Part shown: in pieces, positions 21,438 through 31,800 of the stretch | How positions within the stretch are numbered: the first letter of the stretch is position 1 | Layout of the letters: every line of letters begins with the position of its first letter | Source of the DNA: Planctomycetaceae bacterium | Lineage (GTDB): Bacteria > Planctomycetota > Planctomycetia > Pirellulales > UBA1268 | Direction: 5' to 3' | Assembly (NCBI GenBank): GCA_027486095.1 | Contig: JAIXPT010000440.1 | Span: 1-43,527 of the forward strand | Length of the DNA: 43,527 nt | Notes under the pieces: generated by a model | What the model was told of the DNA's origin: nothing | Databases searched by the model: none | Seen by the model: the letters and a program-made list of their open reading frames with translations, nothing else | Position numbers and translations under genes: made by a program

Positions 21438-22670
21438 TCACTGCCGGGGAGCGGCCTTTCGAGGCCTGCGGCCGGGTCGGGAGCTGGCGACCGACCGCAG
21501 GGGCATGCTCGGGGCGGAGTGCGCCTCCGTGATACGACGCATGATCGCGGCGATCGCCCCCTGCCGCTTGCTCGATCGAGTCGGGATGATCGTGCATTCG
21601 GCGAGCAGGGGCGTCAGCGTTCTCTGGCGCACCCGCTCGAGCACCTGATCGAAGCGCTCCTTGTGTTGAATGAGCAGCCTGCCATGCACGAAGATCGTGG
21701 TGGGATTAAAGGTGTTGATGACCGTGGCGATCGCGATGGCGAGGTATTCGGCCACGACATCGATCTCGTGCTGGAAGTCGCCGGGGCGTTCGTCGAGCGA
21801 GGCGGCGACTTCCGCGATCGAGACCGGTTTGGCGAGGCGGTCACGCACCATGCGCACGAGCGCCGCGTCGGTGGCGAGCGTCTCCAGGCAGCCGCGATTG
21901 CCGCAGCCGCAGCGAATGCCGGTCGGATCAGCCGTGTTGTGCCCGATCTCGCCGGCCATGCCGCTATGGCCGGAGAGAATCTGGCCACCCACCACGACGC
22001 CCAGTCCCAAGCCCTGCGTGACGTCGAGCATGGCGAAGTCGTCGAGCGTGCGCGCGTCGCCATACGTGCGCTCTCCCAGGCAGAGGGCCCGCACCTCGTG
22101 AACGAGAACACAGCCGATGCCCAGGCGTTGCTCCAGGTCGTGGGCAGGATTCTGGTGGTCGAGAAGATGGAGGTTTGGGCAGAACACCACCTGTTGCAGC
22201 CGTTCATTGACGAGGCCCGGAACGCTGACGCCCACGCCGCGACATGCCGCGGAGGACCGGGAAATCAGAAACCGTCCGTGTTCCTCGAGGCGGTCGAGCA
22301 GGTCGGCGTAGGTGTTTGGGGTCGGAAAGCGACGCGTCTGCTGTTCACTGACCCGGCCATCGAGGCCGGCCGCGGTCACGCAGGAGGTATCGGCGTCGAT
22401 GACGACGCCGAGCACCATGGCGGATTGCGTGGCCATCCGCACCAGCTTGCCCGGCCGCCCCAGGGCTCGCTTGCCCGAGTCGTATTCCTCGACCAGACCC
22501 CGCGCCAGGAGCGATTCGATGACCTTCGAAACCGTGGGTGGCGTCAGGCCCGACACCCGGGCGAGCGCTGCCCGCGACGAGGGCGCCCCGCGCTGCAGCA
22601 CTTCGAGCAACCGCCGTTCGTTCATGCGGCGCAACAGTGCCGGCTCGACTCGCTCCGATTTGTGCCGCAT
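21438..22670 (-). CDS. ROK family transcriptional regulator
   Basis: N-terminal wHTH (SSRAALARVSGLTPPTVSKVIESLLARGLV) and ROK domain with GQILSGHSGMAGEIGHNT and zinc motif CGCGNRGCLET; start at MRHKSERV. Confidence 0.93.
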   Translation of the reverse strand: MRHKSERVEPALLRRMNERRLLEVLQRGAPSSRAALARVSGLTPPTVSKVIESLLARGLVEEYDSGKRALGRPGKLVRMATQSAMVLGVVIDADTSCVTAAGLDGRVSEQQTRRFPTPNTYADLLDRLEEHGRFLISRSSAACRGVGVSVPGLVNERLQQVVFCPNLHLLDHQNPAHDLEQRLGIGCVLVHEVRALCLGERTYGDARTLDDFAMLDVTQGLGLGVVVGGQILSGHSGMAGEIGHNTADPTGIRCGCGNRGCLETLATDAALVRMVRDRLAKPVSIAEVAASLDERPGDFQHEIDVVAEYLAIAIATVINTFNPTTIFVHGRLLIQHKERFDQVLERVRQRTLTPLLAECTIIPTRSSKRQGAIAAIMRRITEAHSAPSMPLRSVASSRPGRRPRKAAPRQ

Positions 22671-22811
22671 GTCCGATGCTCCTGCGAGTGGCGATGAATG
22701 CGACCGCGTGCGGTTGCAAAGAGCACCAGGCGGACTGTCAGGATTGTAGCCCGCGCGAAACGTGGCCGTCATGCCGGGGCAGGATGGCCCGGAGCCGCAC
22801 GGATCGCCTGG

Positions 22812-24155
22812 TCAGCGGTCTACGAAAAACGGCCAGTTGTCGATGCACCCGGAGCCGTGTCCGTCGCGCACCGTCACGAACAGCCTGTAGGGCCCGGGCT
22901 CGGTGGGCGTGCAAATCCTGGCCATTCCCTTGTCGTCTGACTCGAGTACGCACTCGTCGATCAATTCCGGCTCGGCTTCGGCATCTCCCCCCTCCTTGCG
23001 ATCGACGTTCTCCCGGCGCACCTCCCAGGCGTAACTGAGCTCATCTCCCTCGGGATCACGGTAGGAAGCGGTTACGGTGAATGCGGTGTCGCCCGTCACG
23101 CGGCGTCCTGCCAACGGCACGTCGGTGGTGCCGAGCACCGGCGCGCGATTCGCGGGCCACCGCCCGGTCCAGGCCTGCGTCACGGCATCGACCGTAATCG
23201 TCTTTTCGCCGGTCGGCAGCAGCATCCCGAACCAGCTCGCCGTCGCCTCCTGCTTGCTACCCCAGAGAAAGGCATACGCGCCGAGGCATTGCCGCGTGTC
23301 CGACAAAATGTCCGTGGTGGTCACGTTGTAGGTGGCTGCTTTGCGGCGGCTGGTCGGCTCCAGGGGCGCGTTCCACGTGGTCTCTTCCGCCTCCCACGGG
23401 CCCGGGAGCCCGTATTCGGTGATGCAGTAGGGCTTCGTCCAGCCCATCCTGCGCAGGGCGTCTCCGATGCCCGCCGCTCCGGAGTAGGCATTGACGCCGA
23501 GGATGTCGATCGCCGGGGCGTGGTCACGAATCGCCCGCACCTTGGCGGGATTCACGTTGGCCACGACCGTCATCACCGGATGATGTGGATCGAGCGACTT
23601 CACGGTCTTCGCAAGTCGGCCCACCTCGGCCCACACGGCGGCGGAATCGCCGCGGCCCGTCGGGCCCTCCATCTCGTTGCCGAGCCCCCAGCAGAGGAGG
23701 CCTGGGAAATCCCGGAGGCGGCGCACGTCCTCCGCGACGGTGGCCCGCTGCCGTGCGAGCATTGCATCGTCGTCATAGCGGAAGCCATGCCGCTCATGCC
23801 CGAGCCAGAGCCCGACGGTGACGGCCAGGCCGCGGTCGTGGGCCCGCTCGATGAGCGACCGCCCGTCCACCTCCGCGAGCGCCGAGGCGGCATCCCAGGT
23901 GCGGAGCGCGTTGCCGCCGCAGGCGGCGAGCATGTCGAGCGCCGCGGTGCCGCCGACGCCGTGGACCACGAAGGGTCGGCCATCACGTATGAGCCGCCAG
24001 CCGCCGTCGGCGCCTTGCTCGACGCGCACGACGGATCCCGGCTCGGCTGCCGGCGAACACGCGCACACACCCGTGGCGAGCGCGGCCGCGATCACGACGG
24101 CGCGTGGCCACATGCATGCCGGCCGCGCGATACCCCGGCTAGTCGAGTTTTGCAT
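22812..24155 (-). CDS. Secreted glycoside hydrolase-like TIM-barrel protein with C-terminal Ig-like/PKD-like domain
   Basis: FVVHGVGGTAALDMLAACGGNALRTWDA, LLCWGLGNEMEG, YCITEYGLPGPWE; C-term FTVTASYRDPEGDELSYAWEV. Alternative start at 24113 (MWPRAVVIAAALATGVCAC). Confidence 0.75.
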   Translation of the reverse strand: MQNSTSRGIARPACMWPRAVVIAAALATGVCACSPAAEPGSVVRVEQGADGGWRLIRDGRPFVVHGVGGTAALDMLAACGGNALRTWDAASALAEVDGRSLIERAHDRGLAVTVGLWLGHERHGFRYDDDAMLARQRATVAEDVRRLRDFPGLLCWGLGNEMEGPTGRGDSAAVWAEVGRLAKTVKSLDPHHPVMTVVANVNPAKVRAIRDHAPAIDILGVNAYSGAAGIGDALRRMGWTKPYCITEYGLPGPWEAEETTWNAPLEPTSRRKAATYNVTTTDILSDTRQCLGAYAFLWGSKQEATASWFGMLLPTGEKTITVDAVTQAWTGRWPANRAPVLGTTDVPLAGRRVTGDTAFTVTASYRDPEGDELSYAWEVRRENVDRKEGGDAEAEPELIDECVLESDDKGMARICTPTEPGPYRLFVTVRDGHGSGCIDNWPFFVDR

Positions 24156-24633
24156 CGAATTCGAGCTGCTTGATGCGGCCGGCGGCTGCTTCGGCCGGTC
24201 GCCAAAACCACCCTTTGGGATCCCAGCATTGGCTGAATTTCAGTTCGTCGGCAAGTGTGCGGTAGGCCTCGATCGCTGCTGCGGTCTGCCCCGCCTTTTC
24301 GTGAACCTGCCCTTCGATAAAGAGGCAGGTGCCCACGTCGTTGAGGGCCCAGGCGTCGTGGGCCTTGTCGGTGGGAGCAAAGTCGGTGAGCGATTTCTGC
24401 TGCTTCACCGCTTCGGCCAGGTAGAGCTCGCGGCATTTACCGGTGTAGGCGAGCACGTGCTCGGCCGGCCCATCCGCGAGCGCCTTCCACGCCTTGCCGG
24501 TGAGCGTCGCAGACGTATGGTCGCCGAAGTCCTGTGCGCATGTGGTCAGGGCCACGAGCAGGCAGCTTGCGAGAGCAACCACGCAGGCAGAGCGGCTGCA
24601 CACGCCGCGGCAATCCGAGAACGAGCCAATCAT
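24139..24633 (-). CDS. Small secreted TPR-like protein
   Basis: Signal peptide MIGSFSDCRGVCSRSACVVALASCLLVALTTCAQ; ALNDVGTCLFIEGQVHEKAGQTAAAIEAYRTLADEL TPR-like. Confidence 0.6.
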   Translation of the reverse strand: MIGSFSDCRGVCSRSACVVALASCLLVALTTCAQDFGDHTSATLTGKAWKALADGPAEHVLAYTGKCRELYLAEAVKQQKSLTDFAPTDKAHDAWALNDVGTCLFIEGQVHEKAGQTAAAIEAYRTLADELKFSQCWDPKGWFWRPAEAAAGRIKQLEFDAKLD

Positions 24634-24691
24634 CGATAAGGGCCCTCCGGGTCGGTGCTGAGATGTATCTTCGCCTATTAAGCCTTGACGA

Positions 24692-24730
24692 TTGCCGTCA
24701 TTCGGGTCCCGTCGCTTCCGCTCCGGGCTT
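24692..24730. repeat. Dispersed short repeat copy 1 (core ggtcccgtcgcttccgctccgggctt)
   Basis: 26-nt core 24705-24730 identical to 26101-26126; flanking ttgccgt also shared at the same spacing. Confidence 0.7.
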
Positions 24731-24764
24731 TTTGTTGTGAACGTAGGACCGGAATTTTCAAACA

Positions 24765-26018
24765 TCAATCAGGAAGCGTATCGAGAAGCTGGCGTGCCTG
24801 CTGGCAGTCTCCCGCGCGCAAGGCGGCCGCGGCCTGGTCGAGGAGCTCAGGGCGAGCAGTCCCCGACTTTCGCGCCCGGTAGAGCCGCTCAGGCAGACGC
24901 AGGTCGGCGGTGGTGTAGGGAACGTGCCGCCGCGCCTCCTGGACGACCTCCAGGAACACATGGCCGAATTCGCGGGTCGGCTCGATCATCGTGCCCTCGC
25001 CGTAGTCGTTCCACGTGACGAGCTGCACGATCGGCGACGACGAGGCGAGGGCCGCGCCGAGCGACTGCCGCAGCGTCTCGCCGCCCCGATGGGCGAGCAT
25101 CGGCCGCTTCTCTTCGTAGACGTCCTTGTAGCCCGGCCAGGCCGACACGATCACCTTGGACGGATGTTCCGCGGATGATGCAAACACGTCGGCGAGCCGC
25201 CGCCTCACCACAGGGTCGCCCGGCGCGTCCTGCCAGGGATCCCAGTGGATCCACGTGAATCCGCCGTCGGCCCCCGCCTTCCGCCAGAGGTGATGCAGCG
25301 CGAAGAATGCGGGGCGCTGCGGCAGCCCCGAGAACGCCGCGGCCCATGGTGCCTTGTCGGCGAAGTGGATCGGCCCGAAGTTCAAGAGCAGCGGCCTGCC
25401 ATCGAGCCGCACATAGTTTGATCCGCCAAACCAGTGTTCCGCCGCCCAGGCAAGATCGGCCCGCAGCCTGCCTTCGGCATCCGCTGGTTCGAGGAGTTTG
25501 CGATCCAGCAGCATGCCGACGGCCCGATCTTCGTAGCAGACGGCGAACTGCATTCCGTGCGCTGCAGCGGCGTCGAACAGGGCTCGGCTGGCTGCATGAA
25601 TGGCGGGGTAATCGAGGGCGTCTGCCGTGCCATACCAATCAACGATGACGCCGTCGATGCCCGCCAGCTTCATCTGCAGGAGGTGGCACTCGAGCAGCGT
25701 CGGGTCGGTGGAGTCGTAGGCCCCGATCAACGGATGGAAATGCGACCAGATGTCGGGCAGGCCATCGGGGCCGCTGCGTGACGGATCGTGACGATCGTCG
25801 AACCCCGTCCAGTGCTTGCCCCACTTCCCGCGAACGTCAGCCGACTCATACCAGGGCATGTAGTGAGCGAGCAGCAGCGCGGGGCGACCGGGTTCCTCGC
25901 CAACTGCATGGCGACCATGGCCGACGCACGCGGCCAGTCCGCACACCACCAGGCACAGACTCCAAACGCAGAGCGTGATGGTGTGGCACATCGCCGTGGC
26001 TGGTGCGGCCATGAACAT
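24765..26018 (-). CDS. GH71/GH99-like glycoside hydrolase family protein, secreted
   Basis: LLLAHYMPWYESADVRGKWGKHWTG; MKLAGIDGVIVDWYG; ...IVQLVTWNDYGEGTMIEPTREFG. Confidence 0.8.
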   Translation of the reverse strand: MFMAAPATAMCHTITLCVWSLCLVVCGLAACVGHGRHAVGEEPGRPALLLAHYMPWYESADVRGKWGKHWTGFDDRHDPSRSGPDGLPDIWSHFHPLIGAYDSTDPTLLECHLLQMKLAGIDGVIVDWYGTADALDYPAIHAASRALFDAAAAHGMQFAVCYEDRAVGMLLDRKLLEPADAEGRLRADLAWAAEHWFGGSNYVRLDGRPLLLNFGPIHFADKAPWAAAFSGLPQRPAFFALHHLWRKAGADGGFTWIHWDPWQDAPGDPVVRRRLADVFASSAEHPSKVIVSAWPGYKDVYEEKRPMLAHRGGETLRQSLGAALASSSPIVQLVTWNDYGEGTMIEPTREFGHVFLEVVQEARRHVPYTTADLRLPERLYRARKSGTARPELLDQAAAALRAGDCQQARQLLDTLPD

Positions 26019-26041
26019 GGCGGACTCTCCGTGCCCAAAAT

Positions 26042-26072
26042 TCTATACAAACAATGTTTGCTTTGTATACTG
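26042..26072. promoter_or_regulatory. Nested palindromic operator candidate
   Basis: TATACAAA (26044-26051) and TTTGTATA (26062-26069) form a perfect 8-bp inverted repeat around CAAACA-A-TGTTTG (26048-26060), itself a 6-bp inverted repeat; lies between divergent genes. Confidence 0.6.
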
Positions 26073-26087
26073 TCAGGTGTGGGGTGC

Positions 26088-26126
26088 TTGCCGTGACGCA
26101 GGTCCCGTCGCTTCCGCTCCGGGCTT
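26088..26126. repeat. Dispersed short repeat copy 2 (core ggtcccgtcgcttccgctccgggctt)
   Basis: Same orientation as copy 1, also upstream of a minus-strand glycan gene. Confidence 0.7.
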
Positions 26127-26229
26127 CGTGTGGCTGACGCATGATCGGACGTGGCGGTCATCAAGAATACGAAGGCGGCGTGGTGGAATCTTCTCGTTTT
26201 ATCGCGCGTTGCCGCCCGATGCACTGGCT

Positions 26230-27729
26230 ATGAAGATGCCGCCGATCGTCAGCCGCGCCTTCGCCCACGGCGATGCCATCGCGATCGATGACCAACTTGG
26301 CTGCTGGTCGTATCGCGACCTCGTCGCTGCCTCGGGAACTGTCGCCGCCGATCTGCTTGCCGGGCAGCGTGACCTCGCCGAAGCCCGCGTCGGCCTGGCG
26401 ATTCCCGCCGGTGGGCTGCATGTGGCGGGCCAGTGGGGCATCTGGCGGGCCGGCGGCGTGGTTGTGCCGCTCAGTCAGGCGGCCACCGCCGCGGAACTCG
26501 AGCAGTTTCTCGCCGACGTCCGCCCGCGATGTATTCTCGCCGACGCCGACCCCCGGCCCGAAGCTGTCGCGGCAGCCGGCCGGCTCGGCATCCCGATCGT
26601 GCGGGTGGCTCGAGAGGCGGTGCCGCGGGCTGCGGCCCTGCCGGACATCGAGCCGGGCAGGCGGGCGATGATCCTGTGCACGAGCGGCACCACGAGCCGG
26701 CCGAAGGGCGTGGTGATCACCCATGCCGGGCTCACGGCGCAGATCGAATCGCTCATCGAAGCCTGGCGGTGGAGCACCGACGACCGCATTCCGCTCTTTC
26801 TCCCGCTCTATCACATCCACGGCATCGTCAATGTCATGAGTTGCTGCCTGTGGGCCGGCGGCCGCCTGGAGGCGTTTCCGAAATTCGACGTTGAAACGAT
26901 CCTCCGCCGTGTCACCGACCGCCGTTACACGCTGTTCATGGCCGTGCCGACGATCTACGGCCGGATCATCGAGGCGCTGACCGCCTTGCCCGACGATGCC
27001 CGACGGGCCGCCACGGCCGGCTTCGGGTCGCTGCGGCTGGCGGTGTCGGGGTCTGCCGCGCTGCCGGCCACGGTGCACGCACGCTGGCACGAGCTCTGCG
27101 GGCAGCGGCTCCTCGAACGCTACGGGATGACCGAGATCGGCATGGCGCTGTCGCATCCCTACGAAGGCGAGCGGCGGGCGGGCACGGTCGGGCTGCCCCT
27201 GCCGGGCGTCGAGATCCGCCTCGTCGATGAGCAGGGCTATGTCCTGGCCGGCGAGAATGCCCCTGGCGAGATCCAGGTGCGCGGGCCCGGCGTGTTTCAC
27301 GAATACTGGGGCCAGCCCGACGCCACGCGCGAGTCGTTCGCCGACGGCTGGTTTCGCACCGGCGACCTCGCCGTGCTCGAGCGCGGGCAGTATCGGATCC
27401 TCGGGCGCCGCAGCGTCGATATCATCAAGAGCGGGGGCTACAAGCTCTCGGCGCTCGAAATCGAGGCTACGCTCCTCGACCATCCGGCAATTCGCGGATG
27501 CGCCGTCGTCGGCGTGCCAGACGACGAGTGGGGCGAAGCGGTGGCCGTAGCGGCCGTGCTCGAGCCCGGGCAGACGCTGGACGCGCCCGGGCTGCGCGGC
27601 TGGTGCCGCGATCGGCTCTCGCCCTACAAGATTCCGCGGCGCGTGGTGGTGGTGGAGAGCCTCCCGCAAAACGCGCTCGGCAAGACGAGCAAGCCCGCGA
27701 TCCGGGCGTTGTTCACTGATCGGGCCTGA
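26230..27729 (+). CDS. ANL-superfamily acyl-CoA synthetase, malonyl-CoA synthetase-like (MatB/ACSF3 type)
   Basis: ILCTSGTTSRPKGVVITH; LPLYHIHGIVNVMSCCLWAGGRLEAFPKFD; FMAVPTIYGRIIEAL; LRLAVSGSAALPATVHARW; LLERYGMTEIGMALSHPYEGERRAGTVGLPLPGVEIRLVD; GRRSVDIIKSGGYKLSALEIE; closely resembles ACSF3/MatB motifs. Confidence 0.85.
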   Translation: MKMPPIVSRAFAHGDAIAIDDQLGCWSYRDLVAASGTVAADLLAGQRDLAEARVGLAIPAGGLHVAGQWGIWRAGGVVVPLSQAATAAELEQFLADVRPRCILADADPRPEAVAAAGRLGIPIVRVAREAVPRAAALPDIEPGRRAMILCTSGTTSRPKGVVITHAGLTAQIESLIEAWRWSTDDRIPLFLPLYHIHGIVNVMSCCLWAGGRLEAFPKFDVETILRRVTDRRYTLFMAVPTIYGRIIEALTALPDDARRAATAGFGSLRLAVSGSAALPATVHARWHELCGQRLLERYGMTEIGMALSHPYEGERRAGTVGLPLPGVEIRLVDEQGYVLAGENAPGEIQVRGPGVFHEYWGQPDATRESFADGWFRTGDLAVLERGQYRILGRRSVDIIKSGGYKLSALEIEATLLDHPAIRGCAVVGVPDDEWGEAVAVAAVLEPGQTLDAPGLRGWCRDRLSPYKIPRRVVVVESLPQNALGKTSKPAIRALFTDRA

Positions 27730-27741
27730 TCGCCGCAGCTA

Positions 27742-28818
27742 TTATTCGCCCGTCGGCTCCCCATTGGCCCGCGTGCAGAGAGATAGATACACGCCCTGGT
27801 CCATCGAATAGGGCAGGAATCGGACCGAGCCATCGACCATCGCCACGGCAAACACGTCGCCCGCGTGCTGCGAGCTGGCGCTGGCGATGAAGTTGTCCTG
27901 AATGATGTTGTATCCCGGTGAGGCGGAATTGGTGCCGGCGTCCGGATTGACGCTCCTGATCGTACCCAGCTCCGCCAGCGGATCGGAGGCGTTCTTCGGC
28001 GTCCAGGTGTTCGTGGCCTGATCGTATTCCACGTTCATGCCGGTGATCGTCCATGAGTAATTGCCCCACCAGAACGGCGGCCCATGTGCAGATTCGACGA
28101 TCATGACGGTCTTGCTCGTGCCGTCGAGGATCTTTTTGAAGCCCGTCTGGTTTTTGGCGCCGATGGGCCCGGCATATCGTCCCTGGTCGTCGTAGCCATT
28201 GGCGGTGCTCGCGGCGCCGATGTTCACCTTGTAGGTCACCCGGCCCCGATCCGGCTTCGTGTGGCTGGCCACGTCGAAGGGGCCGGAGTTGTTCGTGTAG
28301 ATCAGCGGATGTCGGCCATTCCAGGAGGGGCAGATGGCCCAGCGAATCGACTGGTTTACGAGCAGGTCGTTCGCGACGGCGGAGGTCCAGTTGGGCGCCG
28401 CCGCGCTGCCGTAGGAGTCGCGGGCCACGGTCAGGTTCGGGGGAAACTTGTCAAACACCGCAGTCTCTTCGGTGAATGGCAGAATCTGGGCCATCCAGCT
28501 CCATCCGGAACCGAAGTTCAGCAGCACGGCGTGATCCGTCGTGACCATGTTGACGATGCCGCCGCCATTGTTGCGGTAGTTCGCCCAGGGGAGCAGGTTG
28601 TCGCCTCCACGCACCTTCTTGTCGGCGTAGGAATGCATGCCGATCGCGCCCTGCTTGATGTTGTTGCTGCAGCTCGAGCGGCGGGCCGATTCGCGGGCCG
28701 CCTGCACGGCCGGCAGCAAGAGGCCGATGAGCACGCCGATGATGGCGATCACGACGAGCAATTCCACGAGCGTAAAGCCGTGAGCCCGATCCATGGGTTT
28801 GCGCAGGCACAACGTCAT
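27742..28818 (-). CDS. DUF1559 domain-containing protein, type IV prepilin-like N-terminus
   Basis: [70 protein letters not shown]. Confidence 0.93.
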   Translation of the reverse strand: MTLCLRKPMDRAHGFTLVELLVVIAIIGVLIGLLLPAVQAARESARRSSCSNNIKQGAIGMHSYADKKVRGGDNLLPWANYRNNGGGIVNMVTTDHAVLLNFGSGWSWMAQILPFTEETAVFDKFPPNLTVARDSYGSAAAPNWTSAVANDLLVNQSIRWAICPSWNGRHPLIYTNNSGPFDVASHTKPDRGRVTYKVNIGAASTANGYDDQGRYAGPIGAKNQTGFKKILDGTSKTVMIVESAHGPPFWWGNYSWTITGMNVEYDQATNTWTPKNASDPLAELGTIRSVNPDAGTNSASPGYNIIQDNFIASASSQHAGDVFAVAMVDGSVRFLPYSMDQGVYLSLCTRANGEPTGE

Positions 28819-28823
28819 GGGTT

Positions 28824-31800
28824 TCACGCCTTGCGGCGGCGGGCCATCCATGCACCGATTGCCCCGCCCACGCCGGCGAGGACGACCGCGCCCGGCTCGG
28901 GCACGACGACGAGCTGCATGACCTGGCCGCCATTCGCCGCCACGGTGGAGATCGTCACGCTCTTCGCGGGATCGTATTGCGTGAGCGTCTTGTAGTTCTG
29001 ACCGCCATACGAAAAGGTGCCGGCGGGATCCTGGACGAAGTAGGAGAACGCCGCACCCTGGATGCTCGCGAGAAAATCCACCTGGCCGGCCGTGAAGAAT
29101 CCACCGGTCACCGTCCCCGCTTCGGCGGCCGCCGATGTGAGGTAGAGGCTCACCGCATTCGCCGACGTGAGCGATGTCGTGAAGGGGGTGCCTCCCGTCA
29201 GCCAGAGCACGTCGTTGACGCTGTTTGTCGGGCTGCCGTAGGCCGGAGCCGTGCCGGTGAGCTCGAATGCGAACGCCATGCTGTTCAAGGGATCGACGCT
29301 CGTGGCCGTGAGGATTCCGGGCGAGTTGCCCGGCCCCACGAGGCCCGCACCGCTGATCGCGCCGACGCTGCCCGAGCCGGCGAGGATGGTGCCCGCCGCG
29401 GTCGCCACGCCGCCCGCAAGCGAGCCATTGACCACGAGCGAGCCGGCGTTCACGAGGGTCGAACCGGTGTAGGTGTTGGCCCCTGCAAGGGTGAGCGAGC
29501 CAGCGCCGTTTTTGGTGAGGCCGCCGGACGTGGCGTTGGCCCCGAGGATGCTGGTTCCGAGCGTCGCCGCGGTTGGATTCCCGAGTGCGGTGGCATCGCC
29601 GACGAGGGTGGCGGTGGGAGCCGAGGTGTAGCCGCGGCCTGGGTTGGTGATCGTGATGGCGGAGATCGTGCCGTTGGTGACCGTGGCGACGGCCGTGGCG
29701 CCAGTGCCGCCACCGCCGCTGAGCACGACGCCTGGTGCCTGCAGGTAGCCGCTGCCGGCGTTCGTGATCGGAACGCTCGTCACGCCATTGCCGCCCGCGG
29801 CGAGAATGGCGGCTGAGATGGTCACGGCATTGCCGTTGGTGTCGATCGTGGTGGTGCTTCCGGAGTTGACGAAGACCTGCAGCGTGCTCGGCAAGGTGAC
29901 GGCGCCCTGGGCCTGCAGCGTGCCGCCGTTCAAGTTCACGGTGTTCGCGCCGGAGCCGGCGACGTTGTTGGTGAGCGACGACAAGGCCAAGGTTCCGCCA
30001 TTGAGGTTCACGACCGCCGCATTGGCGCCGGTGCTCGTCATGGTGACGGCCCCGACACCGAGCACGCCGCCCGAGACATTCACCGCGGCGAGTTGTTGGG
30101 CCGAATAGCCTCCGATCGCGAGCGAGCCAAACTGGCTCGACCCGGATGTCTGGTTCACGATCGTGTAGGCGTTGTTCTTGGTGCCGACAAACAGCCCGCC
30201 TGACGATTGCGTGGCTGTGCCGGAAACGTTGAGCGTGGCCAGCGTGCGGGCGGCCCCGAAGTCGCCGAGGTTGAGGTCGCCCGCTACGAGCAGGGAGCCC
30301 CTGGCCGTCAGGGTGGCGTCTTCCACGTTGTTCCAGCCCCCGGCAAAATTCAGCACCCCGCCCGACTCCACGAGCACCGTGCCGCCGCCCGTGCTGAGCG
30401 TGGCCCCACCGCCGGCGTTGGTGAAGCCGGCGCTGCCGGTGATCGCGACCGTGCCGGCACCAGGGGCCGTGAAGAGCTTGCCGGTGTTCGCGAAGGTGCC
30501 GGAAAGCGTGAGGGTGCCGGCACCAAGCTTCGTGACGCTGCCTGCGCCGGAGATGGCCCCGGCATAGGTCGAATCATTGGAGCGGTTGAAGACGAGCGCG
30601 GCATTGTTGACGACATTGCCGACGAGGGCCCCGGATGAGCCGCCATTGCCCACCGAAACGGTGCCGGTGGAGATCGTCGTGGCGCCCAGATACGTGTTGT
30701 TGCCCGTAAGCGTGAGCGAGCCGGCGCCGCTCTTGGTGAGGCTGCCGGTACCGCTATCGAGTAGCGCCTGGGCGATCGTGATCGTGTTGCCATTGGTGTC
30801 GATGAGGGCGCCGCCTGCCTTCACGTTGGCGGCGGTGAGCCCCTGCAAGAACGTGGCGTTCGACGAGAGGGCGACGAGCGTGCCGCCGTTGAAGTTGAAG
30901 GTCGAAGACGCAGACCCGGTGCCGGTCGTATCAATCTGCTGCGTGCGGAGTGTGCCACCGTCGAGGTTCACGACGCCCGTGCCCTGGCCGTTCAGTGCAA
31001 TGATGCGCAGAACGTTGCCAGACGACGTGCCGGTGTCGATCAAACCATTGCCGGATACTGTCAGGGTGCCGTTGCTCCCGGGATCCGCACCGACCTGGAT
31101 CACGGAGTTGCTGTTCGTGAGGCGAAACGTGCCGGACGAGATCGTCATCTGGCCGGTGGACCCTGCGAGCCGGCCAATCGTCGGCAGCGCGGCGGCGTTA
31201 CTGAACGTCACCAAGCCGCCCGATTGATTGAGCGTGCCGCTTCCGCTCACTCCGATGCGGAAGAAGCCCCCCGACACGGCCACGGTGCCACCCGTAATGA
31301 ACACGGTGCCGGCACTGCCGGCGGGGTCACCGACGATGAGATTCGACGTCAGGGCTCCATTGCCGCCGAGCACGAGTGCTCCGCCGTTCACCGTCGTGGC
31401 CCCCGTGTAGGTGTTGTTGCCCGTGAGCGTGAGCGTGCCCGAGCTCAGCTTCGTGAGGCCGCCGACGTTGGTGTTGTCGATCGGGCCGGCAAGCGACACA
31501 TTCTGCCCGTTGGTGTCGAGGGCAATCGCAGCCGCGCTGTTCTTGAACCGGCTCGCCCAGTCCTGGCCGGCGCTGGCAGCGGTGTATTGCAACGTGCCGC
31601 CCGCAAGCGTGATGCTGCCGCCGGCCCCGAGGGCATTCGACTGACTGGCCGAAAGCACCCCACCCGAGATTGTCGTCGTGCCTGTATAGGTGTTGCTCGC
31701 AGAGAGCGTGAGCGTGCCGGCGCCAAGTTTGGTCAGGCCACCACCCCCGCCACCATCGAGGAGCCGCTGGGCGATCGTGATCGGGTTGCCATTGGTGTCG

